Of a DNA stretch of 64,000 nucleotides, positions 26,419 to 35,333 are shown in pieces. Source of the stretch: Terriglobia bacterium (GTDB lineage: Bacteria; Acidobacteriota; Terriglobia; Bryobacterales; Bryobacteraceae); contig JAIQFK010000008.1 in assembly GCA_020073305.1 (NCBI GenBank), forward strand, positions 240,651 to 304,650. Reading direction: 5' to 3'. A program made the translations under genes and the position numbers. The notes under the pieces are model-generated. The model was given only the letters and a program-made list of their open reading frames with translations. It did no database searches and was not told the origin of the DNA. Position 1 is the first letter of the stretch. Every line of letters starts with the position of its first letter.

Positions 26419-28377
26419 ATGAAAGCAACGATCCTGGCCTTGCTCTCCATCGGCGCCGCCGCGGCGCAGCAAACCGTCGCACCCACAGCGGAGCCGGTTG
26501 GTCCCATCCGCGGCGACAACACTGCGGAATACAATGTGGTCAATTCAATCGAACTTGGGTACCGCTGGGATACTGTGGGCGGGAGCCAGGACGAGTACAA
26601 CAGCCAGGTGAACTACGGCTCCGGCGTGCGTCTGCTGTCCAGTTCCCTGACCGTAAACTCGCGCGATGGCCACGGCCGGTTCTTCGATGAAATCGTCTTA
26701 ACCACGCAGGGTCTGGGCAACGATCCCTATGAATCCGCCACTCTGCGCGTCCAGAAGAACCGTCTGTATCGGTTCGACATGAACTGGCGGCTGAACGACT
26801 ACGTCAATCCCGGCCTGGCGAGCGCTGGCCAGGAGAGCGGCAATTTGCGGGACACCGAGTACACCTCGCAAGATGACGATCTGACGCTGTTCCCTCAATC
26901 GAAATTCAAATTCTTCCTGGGTTACTCGCGCAACGTGCAGGATGGGCCCGAATTCAGCAGCGTGGGCGGCATCTTTGCACCTACGCTGGGTTCGTTCGCG
27001 GCGGCTTCCGTGCGCGATGCCCGCAACGAATACCGCATCGGCAATGAATTTCAGGTCCTGGGCATCAAGGTGAACTGGATGCGCGGCTGGGAGGACTTCA
27101 AGGAGGACTCTCGGGTAAACCCGCAGTTTGATACCAGCCAGGGCGGACCTGACGTGTTTGCGAACCCCTACCACGGCACGAGCCCTTATTGGCGAGTGGC
27201 GCTGTTCACCGATAAGAAGTGGTTCAGCATGAATGGCCGCTTCACCTATACCGGGACGCAGCGTGCTTTCTTACAGGAACAGAGCAGTTTTCTCGGAGGC
27301 GCCCCTCCCGCCCTCGGCCTGCAGGTGGTAACGGTGGGCACAGGCCATCGCCCCGTGGCGACCGGCAATTTGACGCTCAGTTTCTTTCCCACCTCGAAGC
27401 TCAGCATCACCAACAGCACCGCGGTTTACAACGTGCGCACCGAGGGGGAAGCCGCATTCCTGCAGGCAAACGATGTGACCGGGAATCTCCAGGTGAAGAA
27501 CTTCCTGTATCTTGGCATCCGCACCGTGGCAAACCAGACCGACCTGAATTACCAGGCGGCCAAGTGGCTGGGACTTTTCGGTGGCTATCATTATTCGGAC
27601 CGCTTCATCCGCAGCATTCTGGACCCGACCCTGCCAACCTATGACCAGACCAGCATTCTGAACGCCGGCCTGTTCGGCGTGCGGATTCGGCCTGTCCAGC
27701 CGCTGACGATTGTGCTGGATGGCGAAATCGGACACGCGAATCATCCGTTTACTCCCAAGAGCGACGGTAACTACCAGGCGCTCAATGCGCGCGTGCAATA
27801 CAAGCTCAAGAGCCTGATGCTATCGGCTCACGCGCAGAGCAGTTACAACAATAATTCCATCGTCTTGACGGCTTATAGCTCGCATGCGCGCACTTATGCC
27901 GCGAATGCCTCCTGGACGCCGCTTCGCTGGCTGTCATTCCAAGCGGACTACTCCAAGCTGCACCTCGACACGCTGGGTGGCCTGTCGTTCTTCGATAGCG
28001 GCAATCTCACTGCTGGCGAGTCCCTGTACATCAGCAATCTGCAAACAGCTAACCTGGGCTTGCGGTTCACGATCGGCAAACGCGTGGATCTTTACTCCGG
28101 TTATAGTCACGTGCAAGACACCGGAGACGGCCGAAACCAGGCGGTTGGATCGGGCTTTGGCCCTACTATTCCCGAGTTTCAAATCGCACAGACCTTTCCG
28201 ATGCGATTCCAGTCCCCGCTGGCGCGTTTGTCCGTCAAGCTAACTAACCGTGTGCGCTGGAATGTGGGTTATCAATACTACGGCTACCACGAGGATTTCT
28301 TCACCGGCCAAAGCTTCCTGACCGATCAGGCGTATCGCGCGCAAACCGGATATACCAGCGTGCTGTGGTCGTTTTGA
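26419..28377 (+). CDS. MtrB/PioB-family outer-membrane beta-barrel
   Basis: 652 residues from the ATG at 26419, preceded by GAGGAG; an ATG at 26407 overlapping the cytochrome stop (ATGA) is also possible. Signal peptide (KATILALLSIGAAAAQ), then a barrel made of alternating strands with many Tyr/Asn turns (YRFDMNWRLNDYVNPG, FKFFLGYSRNVQDGP, VRWNVGYQYYGYHEDFF) and a C-terminal Phe (TSVLWSF). Size and pairing with a decaheme cytochrome match MtrB/PioB, the sheath that holds MtrA/PioA in the outer membrane. No CxxC was seen in the N-terminal region. Ends six bases before the convergent GH36 gene. Confidence 0.82.
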   Translation: MKATILALLSIGAAAAQQTVAPTAEPVGPIRGDNTAEYNVVNSIELGYRWDTVGGSQDEYNSQVNYGSGVRLLSSSLTVNSRDGHGRFFDEIVLTTQGLGNDPYESATLRVQKNRLYRFDMNWRLNDYVNPGLASAGQESGNLRDTEYTSQDDDLTLFPQSKFKFFLGYSRNVQDGPEFSSVGGIFAPTLGSFAAASVRDARNEYRIGNEFQVLGIKVNWMRGWEDFKEDSRVNPQFDTSQGGPDVFANPYHGTSPYWRVALFTDKKWFSMNGRFTYTGTQRAFLQEQSSFLGGAPPALGLQVVTVGTGHRPVATGNLTLSFFPTSKLSITNSTAVYNVRTEGEAAFLQANDVTGNLQVKNFLYLGIRTVANQTDLNYQAAKWLGLFGGYHYSDRFIRSILDPTLPTYDQTSILNAGLFGVRIRPVQPLTIVLDGEIGHANHPFTPKSDGNYQALNARVQYKLKSLMLSAHAQSSYNNNSIVLTAYSSHARTYAANASWTPLRWLSFQADYSKLHLDTLGGLSFFDSGNLTAGESLYISNLQTANLGLRFTIGKRVDLYSGYSHVQDTGDGRNQAVGSGFGPTIPEFQIAQTFPMRFQSPLARLSVKLTNRVRWNVGYQYYGYHEDFFTGQSFLTDQAYRAQTGYTSVLWSF

Positions 28378-28383
28378 ATCGGT

Positions 28384-30744
28384 TTATTCGCGAAAGTCGA
28401 TTCGCCAATCCACCGGGCTACTCTGCCCTTCGAAACTGACTGTCAGCAAGTTCCCTGAGACCTGCGTGGACACCGGAACGCCACGGGCGTTTGCTGAAGC
28501 ACGGATTTGCAGCAAATCCGCGGGCTGCGGCATGTAGATCCAGAGTTTATAGGTCTCCGACGGAATCCCTTGCGAAGAGCCGGATAGTATGTGCTTTGTG
28601 TCATCCCACGAGACATTCGATACGGAAAACGCTCCCGTAATGTGACGGGACGTGCCTAACAACAGCGGTCCGTTCGAAATCGAGCGGATGGATAACACGC
28701 GCGTATCATGCGGTTGAACGTCTAGCCGCACGCGATTCTTGAAGACACCAAGTAATTGCTCATTCCAGAAATCGAAAGCAACATAGGAGAGCGTTGGATC
28801 AAGTCCCAACTCATCTCCGAACACTATATCTCTCTCCAGCGGCTGCGCGCGCCAGTTTGTAACTGCAGTAACATCATAAACGCCTGATGCCGACCGCACT
28901 TTTAGGTCAAGAACCTCAGGATAGTTGTGGAGGTAATTGTCAGCGCGCACACCTTTGAAGGTGGCCCAACCGATATCCGTCCCACGACTAAAAAGGTCCA
29001 TGGGTAGAATCGGCAAGGTGGGCATCGTCTTTTTTAGCAGCGCGACTCTGTCCGGTGGTAGCTCCGGCATCACGCTGGCCAGAGGATACGCAACGCCGGT
29101 CAGCGCGATGTAGCTCACCAGAGTACGCGCTTCCGCGTCAGTAACCCCGAAGCCGGTCACCGGCTCCTCTCGTCCGCGTTCCACGTCGATCACGCTGGGC
29201 GGCCTCTTTTTCATGGCTTCCGCAACGGTCATCGGTTTCCCGAGTTCGAGCCCCTCGCCCGGCATTACATACGTAGCAATATGATTTAGAAAACCGTTCG
29301 CGGTGATGGAACTGAATAGAGGATACATGCCCTGCCAATTGCCGTACAAATCTTCTCCAGTGAAATGGGAATTGAAATAACCGATGCCGTTCAATGGCGC
29401 TCCGGCCGGGCAGCCTTCGATGAAGCGTTCGGGACCTAACGTCGCACGAATCATACTCAGCCGCTGCCGGTAGTTCGCAATCAGATCGGCGTTTGGATCG
29501 TATAGTTTCGACCGGTCGGCTGCCGGGGCGGTCTTGGCAATGGCGTGCTCGCCGTCGAACTTGTAGTAATCGAAACCCCAATCGTCCAACGTGGTGAATA
29601 GGTGCTTTACGAAGTTAAGTACCGCGGGATTCGTTGAATCCATGGCTGGCGTTCTATAATCGAGAATTGTCTTTCCTCGTTTATCGCGAAGGTACCAATC
29701 CGGATGCGTTTCAAGCGCGCCCGCATATGCATTTGGCACCAGCCACAAGCCCGCGCGTAGGCCTTGAGACCTGATGTAGTTCGCCAGCCATTGCGGTCCG
29801 TGCGGAAACGTCGTCCGGTTCCAGTTCTCGATCCAGTAATGCTGCCCCTGGTCACCGCGATCGTAGCCGTCGTCCAGTTGAACATACTGAAACCCATATT
29901 GTTTTAGATTGGTGGCAAGCCAATCCGTGTTGCGAACGATATCTTTCTCTGTAACATCCCCGTAGTAGCTCGTCCAGCTGGACCAAACCATGGGAGCGGA
30001 TTTGAAAACACTATCATCGAACGGAACATAAAACGGTAATCCCAGTACCTTCGTATAGTAATCAGGAAACAGGCGGATTATTGATTCGCCTGGAATGGGC
30101 ACGGTGATGCGGAGTTTGTCCGGATCATTGGAGTCGCGCTGCATCAGGGTGCCCTCCGGGAACTGGATTGCCGTGTCCGTACCCCGATCGAAAAGGCTGT
30201 GGAACTGCGAACCGGAGATCTGGCCGAGTGCGAAGTACATATAGCCGTTATTCTTGCGCGGCAGAAACGATGGGTTGACCGTCATGCTGGAGCCGTAGGT
30301 ATGCTTCACCTCGGGGGTGCCTGCCCACTCCACGGGCGCTCCTTCCCGGTCTAACAGGCGAGCGACAACGCGGCTGGCTGGAGCCGGAGCACTTGCCAAC
30401 ATCACGCTCTGGAAAGACGTAGTGGAGATTTCCAAAACAGTGCCGGCGATTCGAAAACGCCACGAACTGCCGGGACTATCCGTCTTTATATCGAGTTCGT
30501 TGTTGGCGGTGGTGCGCGCGGACCATCCGTGAGTTGCCTGCACTCCGTTCACATCGCGGACGGCGAGGCGGACGGAGTTCAGGATAATTCCAAGGTGGCC
30601 GTGCGCGATGGTGACAGTGCTTGCCGCGCTGTCGGCCGTGACGCGCCAGTCATCGCCCGCTACAGAAACCAGGCTTTGCGAAAACACGAGCTGCCCTGCA
30701 GCCGTTAAGAAAACCAGCGCCACTGATACAAAACGTGTGTGCAT
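28384..30744 (-). CDS. Secreted GH36-like alpha-galactosidase / alpha-N-acetylgalactosaminidase
   Basis: 786 residues with a signal peptide (FVSVALVFLTAAGQLVFSQ). N-terminal beta-sandwich (about 30-270), a TIM barrel (about 285-640) of clan GH-D, and a C-terminal beta domain. Barrel motifs: GFQYVQLDDGYDRGD, RAGLWLVPNAYAG, and the presumed nucleophile Asp in DYYKFDGEH; EGCPAGAP lies near the second acid. Hydrolyses terminal alpha-galactosides or alpha-GalNAc; the agaS-pfkB-kbaZ genes nearby favour GalNAc-containing glycans, an inference. Its base composition looks less G+C-rich than the ribosomal and sec genes. Confidence 0.82.
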   Translation of the reverse strand: MHTRFVSVALVFLTAAGQLVFSQSLVSVAGDDWRVTADSAASTVTIAHGHLGIILNSVRLAVRDVNGVQATHGWSARTTANNELDIKTDSPGSSWRFRIAGTVLEISTTSFQSVMLASAPAPASRVVARLLDREGAPVEWAGTPEVKHTYGSSMTVNPSFLPRKNNGYMYFALGQISGSQFHSLFDRGTDTAIQFPEGTLMQRDSNDPDKLRITVPIPGESIIRLFPDYYTKVLGLPFYVPFDDSVFKSAPMVWSSWTSYYGDVTEKDIVRNTDWLATNLKQYGFQYVQLDDGYDRGDQGQHYWIENWNRTTFPHGPQWLANYIRSQGLRAGLWLVPNAYAGALETHPDWYLRDKRGKTILDYRTPAMDSTNPAVLNFVKHLFTTLDDWGFDYYKFDGEHAIAKTAPAADRSKLYDPNADLIANYRQRLSMIRATLGPERFIEGCPAGAPLNGIGYFNSHFTGEDLYGNWQGMYPLFSSITANGFLNHIATYVMPGEGLELGKPMTVAEAMKKRPPSVIDVERGREEPVTGFGVTDAEARTLVSYIALTGVAYPLASVMPELPPDRVALLKKTMPTLPILPMDLFSRGTDIGWATFKGVRADNYLHNYPEVLDLKVRSASGVYDVTAVTNWRAQPLERDIVFGDELGLDPTLSYVAFDFWNEQLLGVFKNRVRLDVQPHDTRVLSIRSISNGPLLLGTSRHITGAFSVSNVSWDDTKHILSGSSQGIPSETYKLWIYMPQPADLLQIRASANARGVPVSTQVSGNLLTVSFEGQSSPVDWRIDFRE

Positions 30745-30810
30745 AGGATCTCCGTTCTTTCCACCCCAAACGACGCCGGCGAAGCACCCCTTCGTGGATG
30801 GCCGCCCGGC

Positions 30811-31902
30811 TCAGATGAAAGCTACACCCGGTGCCAGACGCTGCTCGGAATACTCCAACCAGCCGTTGTCTTCATTCCGGACCGCGAAGTGAATCCCGGG
30901 CGGGATCAGGAGCAGATCTCCTTGGCGGAATTCCACGCGCGGCATGGAGTCTCCCAGTTCTGTGGCGTCGGCGATAGCGGTGCTCCCACGCCCGCGGGAA
31001 ATGCGCAGCAAGATTGCGCGGTCCTCATCGCGCTCCGCTGCGGTTTCGGCTCCCGGTCTGATCACATAGTGCGCGGCTCGCACGAAGGAATCGCATAGCA
31101 GGAACCGCTCGCCACCCTGAACGGCCACCGGTTGGATAGCCTCGATGTTCCGCTCGCCAAACCCTTTTACCAGCCGATTGTGCGATGGCATCTCGATCGC
31201 ACGAAGGGCGGCATCGGTAGAAGCGCGGTTGAAGTGCGCGGGGATCTTCCTCCCGGCATTCTGGTCATGCAGCCGGTCCACCATGTCGGTCGACACCGTT
31301 GCATATTCTTCCATCACGCACCCGACTACCGTATGTACAATCCCGAGTTCTGAAATCACGAACACATCACCAGGCGTGGGCACGAACTTGTAGCGCTCGT
31401 AAGTCGAGTTGCTCTCTCCGGCGAGCCACCTATCGAATGATTGTCTCTCGTATACCCTCTTCCAATCTTCGAAATCACAGAGAAAGACGTACCCGCCCGG
31501 TTTGACACTAAGAATATGAAAAACTTCTAACTTATGCACAATGTGGCGTTGAAAACTGAATCCCTCCCGCTCGTTTTGCAAGAATATAGAGTAACCCAGC
31601 GGTGTAGACGCCTTGACGGCATAGGATTTGTATTTGAGCACGAAACCCAGTTCCTTTTGAAACTGGGCAACCTGTCTCGCTTCTTTGCCGGATAAGGGAC
31701 GAGTTAGTGCAGTGCGTAAGACTGTTTTAACGAGGACCTCCAGCCGTTCGGTTCGTTCGATCGGTAAATCTTGATGAAGGAATTCGACTAAAAGCGGAAG
31801 GCTGCGAAATCCCATTCCAACGATTTGTTGCCCGCAGTTACCGGCCCCGGGATTCTCTAAGTAGTCCTCAATGTGAGTTGACAACTCAGTATACGTGTCC
31901 AT
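30811..31902 (-). CDS. Bicupin-like protein of unknown function
   Basis: About 363 residues from the ATG at 31902 (a TTG at 31917 would add five). Not recognised with certainty. A helical N-terminus (1-95) is followed by two cupin-like halves: about 120-210 (FSFQRHIVHKLEVFHILSVKPGG, then PTPGDVFVISELGIVHTVVG) with His residues that could bind metal, and about 270-360 (ERFLLCDSFVRAAHYVIRPGA, then VEFRQGDLLLIPPGIHFAV). Two cupin modules occur in phosphomannose-isomerase-like and sugar-sensing proteins, so a role in the neighbouring sugar pathway is plausible. The stretch 31501-31560 has only 19 G or C in 60 bases, well below its surroundings. Divergent from agaS. Confidence 0.55.
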   Translation of the reverse strand: MDTYTELSTHIEDYLENPGAGNCGQQIVGMGFRSLPLLVEFLHQDLPIERTERLEVLVKTVLRTALTRPLSGKEARQVAQFQKELGFVLKYKSYAVKASTPLGYSIFLQNEREGFSFQRHIVHKLEVFHILSVKPGGYVFLCDFEDWKRVYERQSFDRWLAGESNSTYERYKFVPTPGDVFVISELGIVHTVVGCVMEEYATVSTDMVDRLHDQNAGRKIPAHFNRASTDAALRAIEMPSHNRLVKGFGERNIEAIQPVAVQGGERFLLCDSFVRAAHYVIRPGAETAAERDEDRAILLRISRGRGSTAIADATELGDSMPRVEFRQGDLLLIPPGIHFAVRNEDNGWLEYSEQRLAPGVAFI

Positions 31903-32054
31903 TTTCGCTTTGAACAATTATATCGAAGGTCGAATGGCGTACGGTTTTCGGTATGATGTCCGGGTGGCGCGCGTTGGGCGCGGCACGGTTTGCCGCCTGC
32001 CGATCTGGCGCAACCATAACGTATGATGAGAAAGAAAAAGAAAGGTCACCACCA

Positions 32055-33116
32055 TTGAGCAGCGAACTTCTCACGGCCGGCCGCATTACGCATGACGAGA
32101 TCTTTCAGCAGCCGGACCTGTGGCCGGACACCTTGCTGCGCGTCATGCAGATGAATCGCCGTTTGCTCCCCACCGGCGAGCGATGCGTGATCACAGGCGC
32201 GGGAAGTTCCGCGTATGCGGCCATGGCGGTGGCGGCTGCCTGGCCCTCATCGCAGGCCGTCCCATCCACCGACCTCCTCAGCGATGTTGAGCCTGACTTT
32301 GGCTCCGGCGGGTTTCTGATTTCGCTCGCACGTTCCGGCGACAGTCCGGAGAGCCTCGGCGTGGTCAACAGGATCAAGCGCCTGTTTCCCCACGTGCGCC
32401 ATCTTGCGATCACCTGCAACGCAGAAGGCCGGCTGGCGCGCGTTCCGGGATTGACGCCGGTTATCCTCGATCCCAGGACCAACGACCGAAGTCTGGCAAT
32501 GACCAGTTCATTTTCCAACCTCGTGCTGGCGGGGCTCGCCCTGCGGCACTCGAGCGAGCTTACCGAAGTCCTCCCCAAGCTCTGTGCGCGGGTGAAAGAA
32601 AACCTCGTGGCGCTCGACGCGAAGGCCCGTGCGGTCGCTTCAGGCCACGTCGGCCGGGTCGTCGTGCTGGCTTCCTCGCCGCTCATGGGATGGGCCCTCG
32701 AGGCATCGCTGAAGATTCTGGAGATGACGGCGGGGCGGATTCCGGTAGTGGCCGAAACCCATCTCGGCCTGCGGCACGGCCCCATGAGCTTCGTCCACCC
32801 GGATACAGTCGTGCTGAGTCTGGCCTCTTCCAACCCGCTGAGCCGCCGTTACGAGCAGGATCTTCTCGACGAACTGCACGCCAAGAAACTGGGACGGATC
32901 ATCCGCATCAGCTCAGGCGACGGGCAACCGTTCGGCGACACGGTGCCCGCCATGGCGCCGGAACTGCCCGACATGCTGCGTACCCCGTTTGAGATTGTCT
33001 TCCCACAGCTTCTCGCATTCCAGTTGAGCCTTCGTGAAAATCTGAATCCCGACAATCCGAGTCCCGGCGGTGTGATCAACCGCGTTGTCCAGGGCGTTCG
33101 CATCTATGAAGACTGA
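32055..33116 (+). CDS. agaS: AgaS-type SIS-domain sugar isomerase/deaminase
   Basis: 353 residues from the TTG at 32055, chosen because AAAGG lies upstream and the protein then begins like AgaS; a frame open from 31953 adds an unlikely N-terminus. Two SIS domains: VITGAGSSAYAAMA with VPSTDLLSDVEP, SLARSGDSPESLG and ITCNAEGRL; then ALEASLKILEMTAGRIPVV and GLRHGPMSFV, ending GGVINRVVQGVRIY. These blocks match AgaS, which deaminates/isomerises galactosamine-6-phosphate to tagatose-6-phosphate. First gene of agaS-pfkB-kbaZ, overlapping pfkB by 11 bp. Confidence 0.85.
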   Translation: MSSELLTAGRITHDEIFQQPDLWPDTLLRVMQMNRRLLPTGERCVITGAGSSAYAAMAVAAAWPSSQAVPSTDLLSDVEPDFGSGGFLISLARSGDSPESLGVVNRIKRLFPHVRHLAITCNAEGRLARVPGLTPVILDPRTNDRSLAMTSSFSNLVLAGLALRHSSELTEVLPKLCARVKENLVALDAKARAVASGHVGRVVVLASSPLMGWALEASLKILEMTAGRIPVVAETHLGLRHGPMSFVHPDTVVLSLASSNPLSRRYEQDLLDELHAKKLGRIIRISSGDGQPFGDTVPAMAPELPDMLRTPFEIVFPQLLAFQLSLRENLNPDNPSPGGVINRVVQGVRIYED

Positions 33117-34002
33117 TCGCCGCCTGGACTGCCTCGTGGCCGGGGACGCCAACGCCGACCTGCTGATTGACGGCATCGCGCAACTGGAATTCGAGAAGGA
33201 AAAGCTCGCCACACACATGAAGCTGGTGTTAGGCGGCTCCAGCTCCATCTTTGCTTTTAACCTCGCGCGCCTGGGAGCCAGGGTCGGATTCGTCAGCGTC
33301 GTGGGCGACGATTTCTTCGGCCAGTTCGTGGAAGAGCGGTTGCGATGGGCGGGAGTCGACCTGCGCGCGCTCCGGCACCGGCGCCACACCAGCACAGGGC
33401 TGACTATCTGGTGCAAGAAAGGCGGGCAGCGCGCAGGCATCACGTACAACGGAACCATCGCCATGCTGCGCGCGCGCGACATCACGGATCACGATCTGCG
33501 AAGGGCCCGCCATTTTCATGTTGGCTCTTATTTTCTGCTGGATAAGTTCCATCCCGGAGCCGCGGCTCTGTTCCGCAAGGCGCAAACGTTCGGACTGACG
33601 ACATCTCTCGATTGCAATTACGATCCCGCCGAAACCTGGGACTCAGGCATCCGCCGGGTTCTGCCATTCACGGACATCTTTTTCCCGAACGAGAACGAAG
33701 CGCTCGGGCTGATCAACACGCGTAATGTGGAGCACGCGGCTCGCGAGTTGGCCAAGCTGGCGCGCATCGCAGTCGTCAAACTGGGCGGTCGGGGCGCGCT
33801 GGTGTGCACGGAAGGAAGGCTGTTTCGCGTCCCGGCAGTGAAAGCTCGCGTCGTGGACACAACCGGGGCAGGGGACAGTTTCGACGCGGGATTTCTCGCC
33901 TGCTTTCTTAAGGGCGGTTCGCTTGAGGCGGCCGCACGTGCGGGTGCGGTCGCAGGAGCGCGTGCGGTGAGCGCCGTGGGCGGCACGGGCGCGTTCGAAT
34001 GA
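33106..34002 (+). CDS. PfkB-family sugar kinase (probable tagatose-6-phosphate kinase)
   Basis: 298 residues from the ATG at 33106, which overlaps the end of agaS by 11 bp. Ribokinase fold: GGSSSIFAFNLARLGARVGFV near the N-terminus, and the C-terminal PfkB signature VDTTGAGDSFDAGFLACFLKGG with the catalytic Asp. Phosphorylates a sugar or sugar phosphate with ATP. Between agaS and kbaZ, the expected substrate is tagatose-6-phosphate, giving tagatose-1,6-bisphosphate; 2-keto-3-deoxygluconate or fructose kinases look similar, so this is inferred. Its stop overlaps kbaZ as ATGA. Confidence 0.82.
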   Translation: MKTDRRLDCLVAGDANADLLIDGIAQLEFEKEKLATHMKLVLGGSSSIFAFNLARLGARVGFVSVVGDDFFGQFVEERLRWAGVDLRALRHRRHTSTGLTIWCKKGGQRAGITYNGTIAMLRARDITDHDLRRARHFHVGSYFLLDKFHPGAAALFRKAQTFGLTTSLDCNYDPAETWDSGIRRVLPFTDIFFPNENEALGLINTRNVEHAARELAKLARIAVVKLGGRGALVCTEGRLFRVPAVKARVVDTTGAGDSFDAGFLACFLKGGSLEAAARAGAVAGARAVSAVGGTGAFE

Positions 34003-35333
34003 ATCGTACTATCCCAGCCGGCCCCTCGAAATGGCTGCAAGGCGTGGTCGAGCGCAACCGCCTGAACCAGCCCGCGGGCGTGTACTCTGTCTGTTCCGCC
34101 AACCCATGGGTGCTCGAAGCCGCCCTGTACCAGGCGCTCGAAGACGAATCGGTCGTATGTATCGAGTCGACTTGCAATCAGGTGAACCAGTTCGGCGGTT
34201 ACACCGGCCTTACGCCGGCTCAGTTCGGTGACTTCGTTCGCTCCATCGCAGCCCGCGTGAGTTTTCCGGAGCAGCGGATCTTATTCGGCGGCGATCATCT
34301 GGGTCCCTACCCGTGGCGCCAGGAGCCGGCTCGGGCGGCTCTCGAGAAAGCCGCTGTTCTTGTGCGCGCCAGCGTGCTCGCGGGCTACAGCAAAATCCAT
34401 CTCGATGCGAGCATGGCGTGCGCTGGCGACGACCCGAACCAGCCGCTCGCCGACGAGGTGATTGCTGAAAGGGCAGCGGCGCTTTGCCAGGTCGCCGAGG
34501 AAGTCTGGGCCGAATTGCCCGCGGGTTCGCCCGCGCCGCTTTACGTCATCGGCACCGAGGTGCCTACTCCGGGCGGCGAGACTGAGCCGGGGCTCGCTCC
34601 GGCCGTGACACGCGTCGAGCACGCCAGGACAACGCTCGACAACTGCCGCGCGGCATTCTTGAAGCGTTCGCTCGCTGCGGCCTGGGAGAGAGTGATCGGG
34701 CTCGTGGTTCAGCCCGGAGTGGAATTCGGCGACGCTTCCGTTTTCGAGTATGACCGCGCGAAGGCGTGCTCACTGAGCCAGTGCCTCCCCGCATCTCCCT
34801 CGCTGGTTTATGAGGCGCACTCCACGGATTACCAGCCCCCGCCTGCGCTGCGCCAGATGGTGGAGGATCACTTCGCTATTTTGAAGGTGGGGCCCTGGCT
34901 GACCTTCGCTTTTCGCGAAGCCGTTTTTGCGCTGGGTCAGATCGAGCAGGAGTGGTTGGGGAATCGCCGCGTCGCGTCGCTTTCGCATGTACCCGAGGCG
35001 CTTTATCAGGCGATGTTGAAGAATCCGGCGCATTGGAAGGCCTACTACCGCGGCGATGAGGCGGAGATTTACTTCGCCAGACGCTACAGCTACAGCGATC
35101 GCAGCCGCTACTATTGGCCGGAACCCTCGGTCGAGCGGGAACTTCAAAAACTCCTGGCCAACCTGTCCGCCGCGCCGCCGCCGCTCACGCTCGTCAGCCA
35201 GCATCTGCCCGAGCAGTACGACGCCGTGCGGGCCGGCGCGCTCCGCAATCACCCGGCGAGCCTGATTCAGGACCGCATCCGCAAGGTGCTGCGAATTTAT
35301 GCGGACGCCTGCCGTCTCAAGGAGACCTCGTGA
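33999..35333 (+). CDS. kbaZ: Tagatose-1,6-bisphosphate aldolase non-catalytic subunit (GatZ/KbaZ)
   Basis: 444 residues, the family length. QPAGVYSVCSANPWVLEAAL, ESTCNQVNQFGGYTGLTP, LFGGDHLGPYPW and KIHLDASMACAGDDP are the conserved blocks of the GatZ/KbaZ barrel. In enterobacteria this subunit stabilises the catalytic subunit (GatY/KbaY) that cleaves tagatose bisphosphate to glyceraldehyde-3-phosphate and dihydroxyacetone phosphate. No KbaY gene is seen here; it must be elsewhere, or this protein works alone. Starts inside the pfkB stop (ATGA) and overlaps the next gene (GTGA). Confidence 0.9.
   Translation: MNRTIPAGPSKWLQGVVERNRLNQPAGVYSVCSANPWVLEAALYQALEDESVVCIESTCNQVNQFGGYTGLTPAQFGDFVRSIAARVSFPEQRILFGGDHLGPYPWRQEPARAALEKAAVLVRASVLAGYSKIHLDASMACAGDDPNQPLADEVIAERAAALCQVAEEVWAELPAGSPAPLYVIGTEVPTPGGETEPGLAPAVTRVEHARTTLDNCRAAFLKRSLAAAWERVIGLVVQPGVEFGDASVFEYDRAKACSLSQCLPASPSLVYEAHSTDYQPPPALRQMVEDHFAILKVGPWLTFAFREAVFALGQIEQEWLGNRRVASLSHVPEALYQAMLKNPAHWKAYYRGDEAEIYFARRYSYSDRSRYYWPEPSVERELQKLLANLSAAPPPLTLVSQHLPEQYDAVRAGALRNHPASLIQDRIRKVLRIYADACRLKETS

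Noticed and set aside
28378..28383. Terminator between the convergent barrel and GH36 genes
   Set aside because: Only six bases separate the stops and no hairpin with a T-run is visible nearby.
31903..32054. Promoters in the bicupin/agaS divergent gap
   Set aside because: TATGAT occurs at 31952 and 32022 and TATAAT on the minus strand at 31922, but no matching -35 boxes at proper distance were found.
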